Of a DNA stretch of 64,000 nucleotides, positions 44,282 to 52,716 are shown piece after piece. Every line of letters starts with the position of its first letter. Position 1 is the stretch's first letter. The stretch comes from Methylomonas rapida (GTDB lineage Bacteria > Pseudomonadota > Gammaproteobacteria > Methylococcales > Methylomonadaceae), in the NCBI RefSeq assembly GCF_024360925.2, contig NZ_CP113517.1, positions 434,001-498,000 on the forward strand, written 5' to 3'. Below the pieces are notes generated by a model. It saw nothing but the letters and a program-made list of their open reading frames with translations, was not told the DNA's origin and did no database searches. The translations under genes were made by a program, and so were the position numbers.

Positions 44282-45020
44282 GGCTTAATCGTGCTCAAGC
44301 TTTAGCTTGCTGGGCGTTTTAACGTTGATTTTGCTGCCGGTCCTTTGCATGGTTTTCCTTTTATCGCGCGGTCAAACGTTTTTCATGTGAGCCCAAAATG
44401 CGTGATTTTGGGGGAGTGAATTATCGCTTGAGTCGGAAAGTGTGCGGAATGAAAGCATGTTTGCAATGTCCTTTGCCGGGGTTATGGTGTCTGTTGGCGC
44501 CCTGCCATTTTTTGGTGGCAAGAGTATAACAAGAAACCTTCGTTTGGCGATGCGGCTTGGCGCATCTCGTTATACCCCCCCCAATGTCGTCATATCCGTC
44601 GGGAAGCGGGTATCCAGTGCCAGGGATGGTTAACTCAAAACATCCCTGTAGCCTCACTGCCATGTGGAGCGTTGCACTCTCAGGCGTGATTTTGGAGCGA
44701 AAAAGCTTTAGGAATGTGTGAGAAATAAGCTCGACAATGGTAGGTGCGAATTCATTCGCACTGTGCGGATAAATCCACGTCTACACCGAATACTTGCATA
44801 GATTATTGCATGTTCATTGCTTAGCTTTTTCCAAGTGTTCCGGTGCTTCGTCCATCATGACTTTCAGAATCACGACGCTTTGGCTTTTTCAGCTATTTTT
44901 GGCGTTATGCTTGGTTCCTCTGCTACGATAACGTAAGAACCGAGTTTTAAATCGTATTGCTTTCTGATGAAACGGCATTGACGGCCGGTTCTGGTTTTCA
45001 ATCAAGTATTAGGAGTTCAA
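44282..45020. other. Intergenic mosaic upstream of gmd
   Basis: No gene seen. Holds a relative of the MITE-like segment (44563-44660, with an eight-C run at 44575-44582), an inverted relative of family D sequences (about 44680-44712), the right copy of the 102-base direct repeat (44717-44818) and the inverted module matching 32224-32270 (about 44820-44867). The gmd promoter must lie in the last 150 bases; no clean hexamers were found. Confidence 0.65.
44717..44818. repeat. Direct repeat, right copy, flanking the Rpn-type gene
   Basis: Begins TGTGAGAAATAAGCTCGACA and contains GTGCGAATTCATTCGCAC, about 90 percent like the left copy by eye. Confidence 0.85.
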
Positions 45021-46142
45021 ATGGAAAAGCGGGTTGCTTTAATTACAGGGATTACCGGCCAGGATGGTTCCTATCTGGCCGAGTTTCTGTTGGAAAAAGG
45101 CTATGAAGTGCATGGCATCAAGCGGCGGGCGTCGCTGTTCAATACCGAGAGGGTCGATCATATCTACGAAGACCCGCATGTCAAGGACCCCAAGTTTTAT
45201 CTGCATTACGGTGACTTGACCGATAGCTCCAATCTAACCCGCATTCTCCGCGAAACCAACCCTTCGGAAGTCTATAACCTGGGGGCGATGAGTCATGTCG
45301 CGGTATCTTTCGAGTCGCCGGAGTACACGGCTGACGTCGATGCGCTGGGTACCTTGCGTTTGCTGGAAGCCATGCGCTTTTTGGGCATGGAAAAATCCAC
45401 CCGGTTTTATCAGGCGTCCACCTCTGAGCTGTACGGCTTGGTGCAGGAAATTCCGCAAAAGGAAACCACGCCCTTTTATCCGCGTTCGCCTTATGCGGTG
45501 GCCAAACTCTATGCCTACTGGATTACCGTCAATTACCGCGAAGCTTACGGCATGTATGCCTGCAACGGGATTTTGTTCAATCACGAATCGCCGCGCCGGG
45601 GAGAAACCTTCGTCACCCGCAAGATCACGCGTGGCTTGAGCAATATCGCCATGGGGCTGGAACAATGCTTGTACATGGGTAACATGGATTCGCTGCGCGA
45701 CTGGGGGCATGCTAAGGATTATGTGCGCATGCAATGGATGATGCTGCAGCAGGAGCAGCCGGAGGATTTTGTCATCGCGACCGGCGTGCAGTATTCGGTA
45801 CGGCAGTTCATCGAGATGTCGGCCAAAGAATTGGGTATCACGCTGCGTTGGGAAGGCGCGGGCGTCGATGAAAAAGGTTACGTGGTCGAGGTGGTTGGCG
45901 ACAAGGCGCCGCAGGTGGCGGTCGGACAGCAAATCGTGGCGATCGATCCGCGTTATTTCCGTCCGGCGGAAGTGGAAACCTTGTTGGGCGATCCGACCAA
46001 AGCCAAGGAGAGGTTGGGTTGGGTGCCGCAAATCACGCTGCAGGAGATGGTCAGCGAAATGGTGGCTTACGATCTGGAGCAGGCGAAAAAACATGCCTTG
46101 TTGAAAGGGCAGGGCTACAACGTGTCGGTCAGCAAGGAATAA
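45021..46142 (+). CDS. gmd: GDP-mannose 4,6-dehydratase
   Basis: 373 residues, normal size. An extended short-chain dehydrogenase: NADP-binding [20 protein letters not shown], then [36 protein letters not shown] and the catalytic YxxxK in [12 protein letters not shown]. It turns GDP-D-mannose into GDP-4-keto-6-deoxymannose. An RBS-like AGGAG lies 8 bases upstream. Followed four bases after its stop by fcl, forming a two-gene operon for GDP-L-fucose. Confidence 0.97.
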   Translation: MEKRVALITGITGQDGSYLAEFLLEKGYEVHGIKRRASLFNTERVDHIYEDPHVKDPKFYLHYGDLTDSSNLTRILRETNPSEVYNLGAMSHVAVSFESPEYTADVDALGTLRLLEAMRFLGMEKSTRFYQASTSELYGLVQEIPQKETTPFYPRSPYAVAKLYAYWITVNYREAYGMYACNGILFNHESPRRGETFVTRKITRGLSNIAMGLEQCLYMGNMDSLRDWGHAKDYVRMQWMMLQQEQPEDFVIATGVQYSVRQFIEMSAKELGITLRWEGAGVDEKGYVVEVVGDKAPQVAVGQQIVAIDPRYFRPAEVETLLGDPTKAKERLGWVPQITLQEMVSEMVAYDLEQAKKHALLKGQGYNVSVSKE

Positions 46143-46146
46143 TCGC

Positions 46147-47112
46147 ATGAGGAAAAAAATCTATCTGGCCGGCCATCGCGGCATGGTGGGTTCGGCGATT
46201 TTGCGCCAATTGCAGGCGCGCGGGTATGACAACGTCGTCGTGCGCACGCATGCCGAATTGGATTTGACCGATCAGGCTGCAGTACGCGACTTCATGCAGA
46301 GCGAAAAGCCAGAGCAGGTCATTCTGGCGGCCGCCAAGGTCGGCGGCATCCATGCCAATAATGAATATCCCGCCGAGTTCATTTATCAAAATCTGATGAT
46401 GGAGGCTAACATCATTCATCAGGCCTGGGCGGCAGGCTGCTGGGAATTGTTGTTCTTGGGCAGTTCTTGTATTTATCCTAAATATGCCGCGCAGCCCATG
46501 CAGGAATCCGCGCTATTGACCGGTGTGTTGGAATCGACCAACCAACCCTATGCCATCGCCAAGATCGCCGGCATCAAGTTGTGCGAGTCCTATAACCGGC
46601 AATACGGCACGGATTACCGTTCGGTGATGCCCACTAATTTATACGGCGAAAATGACAACTTTCATCTGGAAAACAGTCATGTGATTCCGGCCATGATTCG
46701 CAAGTTTCATGACGCCAAAATGGCCGGCGCCAAGACGGTGATATTGTGGGGCACCGGTAAGGCGATGCGCGAGTTTTTGCATGTCGACGATATGGCGGCG
46801 GCTTGTTTGCATGTATTGAATATGGATCAGTCAGCTTATCAATCCGTCACCGAGCCGATGTTGTCGCATTTGAATGTTGGGACCGGCGAGGATGTGACGA
46901 TAAGGGAGCTGGCCGAAACCGTGCAAAAAGTGGTGGGCTTTGACGGCGAAATCGTTTGGGATGCCAGCAAGCCCGATGGCACGCCAAGAAAGTTGATGGA
47001 CAATGCCAAGCTGCGGTCCCTGGGATGGCGGTCCACGATAGGGTTGCAGGACGGATTGCAAGCAACTTATCGCTGGTTCGTCGAGCATCAAGCCGCGTTC
47101 AAGAGCCAATAA
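46147..47112 (+). CDS. fcl: GDP-L-fucose synthase
   Basis: 321 residues. It epimerises and reduces the gmd product to GDP-L-fucose. Seen: [20 protein letters not shown] (NADP binding), [28 protein letters not shown], the catalytic [14 protein letters not shown] and [18 protein letters not shown]. Same operon as gmd. Supplies fucose to the polysaccharide genes on the other strand. Confidence 0.96.
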   Translation: MRKKIYLAGHRGMVGSAILRQLQARGYDNVVVRTHAELDLTDQAAVRDFMQSEKPEQVILAAAKVGGIHANNEYPAEFIYQNLMMEANIIHQAWAAGCWELLFLGSSCIYPKYAAQPMQESALLTGVLESTNQPYAIAKIAGIKLCESYNRQYGTDYRSVMPTNLYGENDNFHLENSHVIPAMIRKFHDAKMAGAKTVILWGTGKAMREFLHVDDMAAACLHVLNMDQSAYQSVTEPMLSHLNVGTGEDVTIRELAETVQKVVGFDGEIVWDASKPDGTPRKLMDNAKLRSLGWRSTIGLQDGLQATYRWFVEHQAAFKSQ

Positions 47113-47585
47113 GGCTAAAAACGGCTGTCGAAAAGTCTCTCTCCTCAATCATTCCAACGGGTTTATATCCCCCTCATCCTAACCTTCTCCCGGCGGGTGA
47201 AGGGGCAGATTTGCCTTTTTAGCGAGAGCCTCGGCGAAAAAAGTTGCAGCTTTTTCCGCTCCGGAGTGCAATAGCTTCAGCTATTGCACAGACTGGCCAT
47301 GTTATTCTGAAAGACATGCTGGTAGGAGCGACGCACAGTCGCGATAAATGGCTTCAATTCGCGACTGTGCGTCGCTCCTACAGCTAGAACTTTCATTTTG
47401 CCGGGGCGATTGCCTAGCCTTCATGAGCGTTACTTCATTTGTCGCCTATTGAAGTATTGGGTGCGTATATTCTATGAGATCGAAATCCCAGTGTTCTCTA
47501 TGCTCGATTAATCAATTAGTTAGTGCGCGGTACTAGATTTCTAGCCGAATTCATCTAAACTTTGATCCCACACTGACTCTTACCC
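47113..47585. other. Repeat-bearing gap after fcl
   Basis: No gene. Contains a family C module (about 47133-47215), a diverged family D pair (47235-47289) and family A copy 6 (47322-47382). From 47400 to 47585 nothing recognisable was seen. Confidence 0.7.
47322..47382. repeat. Family A intergenic palindrome, copy 6
   Basis: GTAGGAGCGACGCACAGTCG and CGACTGTGCGTCGCTCCTAC pair perfectly around CGATAAATGGCTTCAATTCG. The best-preserved copy of the CACAGTCG variant. Confidence 0.92.
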
Positions 47586-48647
47586 ATGGCTGGCAGGATT
47601 AACGATATGGCTTTACGTGCAATGCGAGGATTGATCATTCCCTTGCTTTTTAGTGCTTCTCTCTGGGCGGATACGCTCAGGATCAATCCGAATCATCCGG
47701 ATCAATACACGGTGGTGAAGGGTGATGCCTTATGGGATATTTCGGGTAAGTTTCTTGACCACCCTTGGCAATGGCCCGAGTTGTGGCGCAACAATCCGCA
47801 GATCAAAAATCCGCATTGGATTTATCCCGGCGACACGTTGTACTTTTCCTATGTCAACGGTGTGCCGCAGTTGAGCCTGACGCCGCCGTCCGGATATGGT
47901 GTGCAACCCGATTTGACGCCCCATATTCGTGAATCCGCGATCGAGCAGGCCGTTCCGATGATTCCGAGCGATGCGATTGCGCAGTTTCTGTCGTCGCCGA
48001 AAGTGGTTTCCGCGGAAGAAATCGCCCAATCGCCTTATGTACTGGAAATTGCCGACGAACATTTGATCGCGGGCAGCGGCGATCGTATTTATGTTCGCTC
48101 GATCGAGAATCCGGAAGGCTTGGGGTATACCGTGTATCGCGAGGGCAAGCCGTATGTCAGCCCCGAGACCCAGGAAGTTTTGGGCTATGAGGCGCAATAT
48201 GTCGCCGATACCTTGGTCGAATCTCCCGGCGATCCGGCGACGCTGCGTATCACCAAATCCGATAGCGAAGTACGCCGCGGCGATCGTTTGATGTTGACTG
48301 TGGAAGGCGAGATGGCGCTGAATTATTTCCCCAGGCCGCCAGAACATGCCGTGACCGGCAGTATTCTGCGCGTCATGGGGGGAGTGTCCCGCATCGGCCA
48401 GCATGACATCGTGGTGATCGATAAAGGCGCCGCGGATGGCTTGGAAGTAGGGCATACGTTGGATATTTATAGAAAAGGGCGCGTCGTCATCGACAGGCAT
48501 CAATCCGAAGGGCCGCAAGAAGTCAAGTTGCCGGACGAATTGGCCGGGGAGTTGCTGGTATTTCGGCCTTTCGAGCGGGTCAGTTATGCGCTGGTCATGA
48601 AGGCTACGTCCGCGATCCATATTCTCGACAAGGTACAAACCCCTTGA
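47586..48647 (+). CDS. LysM-domain peptidoglycan-binding protein
   Basis: 353 residues if the ATG at 47586 is used; the ATG at 47607 gives a more compact signal peptide (MALRAMRGLIIPLLFSASLW). The LysM domain is DQYTVVKGDALWDISGKFLD, WPELWRNNPQIKNPHWIYPG then DTLYF. The remaining 250 residues have no further named domain but are conserved in LysM proteins encoded just before dprA in many gammaproteobacteria. Likely periplasmic and bound to peptidoglycan. Followed by a terminator. Confidence 0.88.
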   Translation: MAGRINDMALRAMRGLIIPLLFSASLWADTLRINPNHPDQYTVVKGDALWDISGKFLDHPWQWPELWRNNPQIKNPHWIYPGDTLYFSYVNGVPQLSLTPPSGYGVQPDLTPHIRESAIEQAVPMIPSDAIAQFLSSPKVVSAEEIAQSPYVLEIADEHLIAGSGDRIYVRSIENPEGLGYTVYREGKPYVSPETQEVLGYEAQYVADTLVESPGDPATLRITKSDSEVRRGDRLMLTVEGEMALNYFPRPPEHAVTGSILRVMGGVSRIGQHDIVVIDKGAADGLEVGHTLDIYRKGRVVIDRHQSEGPQEVKLPDELAGELLVFRPFERVSYALVMKATSAIHILDKVQTP

Positions 48648-48654
48648 GACTTGG

Positions 48655-48680
48655 AACCGCGCTTCACGGCGCGGTTTTTT
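48655..48680 (+). terminator. Terminator between the LysM gene and dprA
   Basis: AACCGCGC pairs with GCGCGGTT around TTCACG, followed by a T-run. It overlaps the most upstream possible start of dprA at 48679, which argues for a later dprA start or for a stem that also reduces dprA expression. Confidence 0.88.
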
Positions 48681-48705
48681 GCTTGAGTCATACTTTTCCC
48701 CGTTT

Positions 48706-49803
48706 TTGACAAAATCTCTGCATCCTCACCTCAAATATTGGTTGGCGCTGGCGCGTATTCCCGGCGTCGGCCCCCTCGCGGTTCAGCGTTTGCTGGCGCA
48801 TTTTTCCGTCGAACACGTTTTTCAAGCTTCGCCCGATTCGTTGAGAGGGTGCGGTTTTAGCGACAAACTCATCGAGGCTTTAAAGAATCCGCCTTGGGAC
48901 AAGGTGGCGCTGGATTTGCAATGGTTGTCGCAGCCGGAAAATCATGCCTTGACGCTGGAAGATGCCGATTATCCGGAGCAATTGAAGGAAATCGCCGATC
49001 CGCCGCCGCTGCTGTTCATCAAGGGCAACAAGGATTTGTTGCGCCGGCCGCAAATCGCAATGGTGGGTAGTCGCAATCCTTCCAATCTGGGCGTGAAAAC
49101 GGCGCTCGAATTTGCCCAGGCTCTGGCGGAAGCCGGTTTCGTGGTTACCAGCGGCATGGCGCTGGGGATTGATGCGGCGAGTCATCAGGGGGCTTTGAAC
49201 GTCGGGGGCTTTACCGTTGCAGTGGCTGGCACGGGTCTGGATAGAGTTTATCCGGCCTGTCACAAACAATTGGCTACGGAGATTGCCGCGACGGGCGCAC
49301 TGGTTTCCGAGTTTCCGCCGGGGACCACGGCCAAGGCCGGTCATTTTCCGCGGCGCAACCGCATCATCAGCGGGTTGTGCCAGGGCTTGCTGGTGGTGGA
49401 GGCCGCGCAGCAGAGCGGTTCGCTGATTACGGCCCGGTTGGCGCTGGAGCAAAACCGCGAAGTGTTTGCGATTCCGGGTTCGATTCAAAATCCGCTGGCG
49501 CGCGGTTGTAATGCGTTGATTCGGCAAGGCGCCAAATTGGTCGAGACGGTCGAGGATATTTTTGAGGAATTAGGTCAATTTAATCAAATATATAATCCCG
49601 TCGAAACGCAAATCCAGCAGACGGGGCTTGACCTGGAACAACAAAATCTATTGAAATTGATCCCGTACAGCCCGATAACGGTTGACAATTTGGTTCAGGA
49701 CAGTGGCTATGCGGTGGAAGTCGTTTCGTCGATGCTGCTGGTTCTGGAACTGCAAGGCTACATCGCCGCGGCCCCCGGCGGTAGCTATTATCGAATTCAA
49801 TAA
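48706..49803 (+). CDS. dprA: DNA processing protein DprA
   Basis: About 365 residues from a TTG at 48706; no ATG fits, and the TTG at 48679 overlaps a terminator. DprA loads RecA on incoming single-stranded DNA during transformation. An N-terminal SAM/HhH-like part (YWLALARIPGVGPLAVQRLL), the Rossmann-like domain (IAMVGSRNPSNLGVKTALEF, GMALGIDAASHQGAL, VAVAGTGLDRVYP, FPRRNRIISGL, VVEAAQQSGSLITARLALEQ) and a C-terminal winged-helix DprA domain. Start of the dprA-smg-topA cluster. Confidence 0.94.
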   Translation: MTKSLHPHLKYWLALARIPGVGPLAVQRLLAHFSVEHVFQASPDSLRGCGFSDKLIEALKNPPWDKVALDLQWLSQPENHALTLEDADYPEQLKEIADPPPLLFIKGNKDLLRRPQIAMVGSRNPSNLGVKTALEFAQALAEAGFVVTSGMALGIDAASHQGALNVGGFTVAVAGTGLDRVYPACHKQLATEIAATGALVSEFPPGTTAKAGHFPRRNRIISGLCQGLLVVEAAQQSGSLITARLALEQNREVFAIPGSIQNPLARGCNALIRQGAKLVETVEDIFEELGQFNQIYNPVETQIQQTGLDLEQQNLLKLIPYSPITVDNLVQDSGYAVEVVSSMLLVLELQGYIAAAPGGSYYRIQ

Positions 49804-49811
49804 AGGCTCTG

Positions 49812-50279
49812 ATGAAAGAAGATATATTTGATGTGCTGATCTATCTATTTGAAAACTATCTGGATGGCGACAGCGACAATTATCCCGACACCGATGTGAT
49901 TGCCAGCGAATTACTGGATGCCGGGTTCCAGCAGCCCGATGTCAGCAAGGCCTTCGACTGGTTGGAGTCTTTAGCCGAAATAGAAAGCATCACGCCGTTG
50001 GTGCCTTCGTCGTTCCGCATTTTCAGCAGTCAGGAAGAGGCGGTTTTCGATCTGGAATGCCGCGATTTCTTGTTGTTTTTGGAGCATGCCGGCATTTTGA
50101 ATCCCGCGAATCGGGAAATTGCGATCGATAGAGCGATGGCGCTGAAGGACGAAGACATCACGCTGGATAAATTGAAGTGGATCGTATTGATGGTGCTGTT
50201 GAGTCAACCGGGGGATAGTGCGGCATTTTCGCGCATGGAAGATATCGTTTACGATCTGATTCCCACTTCTTTACATTGA
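49812..50279 (+). CDS. smg: Smg family protein (DUF494)
   Basis: 155 residues, the family size. Begins MKEDIFDVLIYLFENYLDGD with DTDVIASELLDAGFQQPDVS and ends with FSRMEDIVYDLIPTSLH; all are Smg hallmarks. Its biochemical function is not established. Conserved between dprA and topA in gammaproteobacteria. Eight bases after dprA. Confidence 0.94.
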   Translation: MKEDIFDVLIYLFENYLDGDSDNYPDTDVIASELLDAGFQQPDVSKAFDWLESLAEIESITPLVPSSFRIFSSQEEAVFDLECRDFLLFLEHAGILNPANREIAIDRAMALKDEDITLDKLKWIVLMVLLSQPGDSAAFSRMEDIVYDLIPTSLH

Positions 50280-50295
50280 TTGAAACACGGACAGC

Positions 50296-52614
50296 ATGAG
50301 CAAAAGTTTAGTCATTGTAGAGTCTCCCGCTAAATGCAAAACCATCGAAAAATATCTGGGCAAGGATTTTCAGGTGCTGGCCTCGTACGGCCATGTCCGT
50401 GATCTGATTCCCAAAGAAGGCGCGGTCGATCCGGACAACGGTTTTGCGATGAAATACCAGGTCATAGACCGTAATCAACGTCATCTGCAAGAAATCGCCA
50501 AAGCCTTGAAAGGCGCCGACACCCTGTATCTCGCCACCGACCCGGACAGGGAGGGCGAGGCGATTTCCTGGCATGTGTACGAACACCTGAAGGAAAAGAA
50601 ATTATTGAAGGACAAGGATGTGCGGCGCGTGGTGTTTCACGAGATCACCAAAAAAGCCGTCACCGAGGCGATAGCTCATCCGACCGAATTGTCCACCAAC
50701 ATGGTCAACGCTCAGCAAGCGAGGCGGGCGCTGGATTATCTGGTGGGCTTCAATCTGTCGCCGTTGCTGTGGAAAAAGATACGCCGTGGCTTGTCGGCGG
50801 GGCGGGTGCAGAGCCCGGCGCTCAGGATGATCGTCGAGCGGGAAATGGAAATCGAGGCTTTCAAAACCCAGGAATACTGGTCCCACACGGCGGATGCCAG
50901 CGCGCAGGGGCAGCCGTTCAAAGCCAAGCTGACGCATTTCAACGGCGAGAAACTCAGCCAATTCAGCATCACCGACGCAGAGCGTGCCAATCAGGTCAAG
51001 CAGGCCTTGCTGGGCGCCGGCGATGGGCAATTGATCGTCGCCAAGCTGGAGAAAAAACAACGCAGTAAAAATCCGGCGCCGCCGTTCATAACCTCGACCT
51101 TGCAGCAGGAGGCCGCGCGCAAGCTGGGCTTTACCACCAAACGCACGATGATGGTGGCGCAGCAATTATATGAAGGTATCGACCTCGGCGGCGAAACCGT
51201 GGGTCTGATTTCGTATATGCGTACCGATTCGGTGAATCTGGCTGATGAGGCTGTCGCCGATATTCGCGCGTTGATTGCCGAGAAATACGGGCCTGAGAAT
51301 GTTCCCAAGGAACCGCGGCAATTCAAGACCAAATCCAAGAACGCCCAGGAGGCGCACGAGGCGATTCGGCCGACGTCGGTGCAGCGTTTGCCGGAGCAAG
51401 TCAAAAACCGTCTGTCGATAGAGCAATACAAGCTGTATGACTTGATCTGGAAGCGCACGGTCGCCTGTCAGATGATGCATGCCACGCTGAACTTGGTGGC
51501 GGTCGATTTGAACTGCGGTAGCGATAAGAACGTGTTTCGCGCCACGGGGTCTACCGTGACCAATCCGGGTTTCATGATGGTTTATCTGGAGGGCGTGGAT
51601 GACAGCAGTGAAGCGGCCGATGATCAGGACAGGTTATTGCCGCCGATGGAAGAAGGGCGGCCCGTGGTATTGAACGACATTACGGCCAATCAGCATTTTA
51701 CCGAGCCGCCGCCCCGCTATAGCGAGGCCAGTCTGGTGAAGGCGTTGGAAGAGCACGGCATCGGCCGGCCTTCGACCTATGCGGCGATCATCTCGACCTT
51801 GCAGAATCGCGAGTACGTGACGATAGACAGCAAGCGTTTTTACCCGACCGACGTCGGGCGTATCGTCAACAAGTTTTTGACCGAGCATTTCACCAAGTAC
51901 GTCGATTATGGTTTTACCGCCAATCTGGAAGACGATTTGGATGCGGTGGCGCGTGGCGAAAAAGACTGGATTCCGTTGATGAACGACTTCTGGCGGCCAT
52001 TCACGCAATTGATCAGCGAGAAGGAAGATTCTGTCCAGCGCAAGGATGTCACGCAGGAAAGCATAGACGAAAAGTGCCCCGAATGCGGTAGCCCTTTGTC
52101 GATCCGGCTGGGGCGCAATGGGCGTTTCATCGGCTGCACCAATTACCCCGCTTGTTCCTATACCCGTAATTTGGGCGAGGACAACGCGGCTGCCACGAAT
52201 GAGCCGGAAGTGGTGGAGGGACGGGTTTGTCCGAAATGTGCGTCGACATTGGTCATCAAGACCGGTCGCTACGGCAAGTTCATCGGCTGCAGCGCTTATC
52301 CGACTTGCAAGCACATCGAACCGCTGGAAAAGCCGCAGGATACCGGCGTCGAATGTCCGCAATGCAAAAAGGGTTCGATACTGAAGCGCAAGGCGCGTAG
52401 CGGCAAGATATTTTATTCCTGTTCGGAATATCCCAAATGCGATTACGCGCTGTGGGATGCGCCGATCAAGGAAGAATGTCCCGATTGCCACTGGCCGATT
52501 CTGACCTTGAAGACCACCAAGCGGCGCGGCACCGAAAAGGTCTGTCCGCAAAAGGAATGCAAATACGCAACGCCGTATGAGGGCGATCCTAACGACGTCA
52601 ATGGGCCGAGTTGA
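50296..52614 (+). CDS. topA: DNA topoisomerase I
   Basis: 772 residues (E. coli 865). Type IA enzyme that relaxes negative supercoils. TOPRIM: VIVESPAKCKTIEKYLGKDF and YLATDPDREGEAISWHVYEH; the active-site tyrosine is in LISYMRTDSVNL; also SAGRVQSPALRMIVEREME. The C-terminus has four cysteine clusters of zinc-ribbon type (KCPECGSPL, VCPKCASTL, ECPQCKKGS, ECPDCHWPI), one or more fewer modules than longer relatives. A stem AACCCGA/TCGGGTT follows at 52638-52658. Confidence 0.97.
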   Translation: MSKSLVIVESPAKCKTIEKYLGKDFQVLASYGHVRDLIPKEGAVDPDNGFAMKYQVIDRNQRHLQEIAKALKGADTLYLATDPDREGEAISWHVYEHLKEKKLLKDKDVRRVVFHEITKKAVTEAIAHPTELSTNMVNAQQARRALDYLVGFNLSPLLWKKIRRGLSAGRVQSPALRMIVEREMEIEAFKTQEYWSHTADASAQGQPFKAKLTHFNGEKLSQFSITDAERANQVKQALLGAGDGQLIVAKLEKKQRSKNPAPPFITSTLQQEAARKLGFTTKRTMMVAQQLYEGIDLGGETVGLISYMRTDSVNLADEAVADIRALIAEKYGPENVPKEPRQFKTKSKNAQEAHEAIRPTSVQRLPEQVKNRLSIEQYKLYDLIWKRTVACQMMHATLNLVAVDLNCGSDKNVFRATGSTVTNPGFMMVYLEGVDDSSEAADDQDRLLPPMEEGRPVVLNDITANQHFTEPPPRYSEASLVKALEEHGIGRPSTYAAIISTLQNREYVTIDSKRFYPTDVGRIVNKFLTEHFTKYVDYGFTANLEDDLDAVARGEKDWIPLMNDFWRPFTQLISEKEDSVQRKDVTQESIDEKCPECGSPLSIRLGRNGRFIGCTNYPACSYTRNLGEDNAAATNEPEVVEGRVCPKCASTLVIKTGRYGKFIGCSAYPTCKHIEPLEKPQDTGVECPQCKKGSILKRKARSGKIFYSCSEYPKCDYALWDAPIKEECPDCHWPILTLKTTKRRGTEKVCPQKECKYATPYEGDPNDVNGPS

Positions 52615-52637
52615 TCATTTGAGGCGATTGTCGTAAA

Positions 52638-52658
52638 AACCCGAAGGTAGATCGGGTT
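52638..52658 (+). terminator. Possible 3' hairpin of topA
   Basis: AACCCGA-AGGTAGA-TCGGGTT, 24 bases past the stop, without a T-run. May be a weak terminator. Confidence 0.5.
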
Positions 52659-52716
52659 AGCGTCGCTTAGGATTTCGTCAGAAATAACTTCCACTTATGG
52701 CTCCCATGCTCCGCGC

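Noticed and set aside
45234..46148. 304-codon frame antisense to gmd
   Set aside because: Shadow of a strongly conserved gene on the other strand; no family-like motifs.
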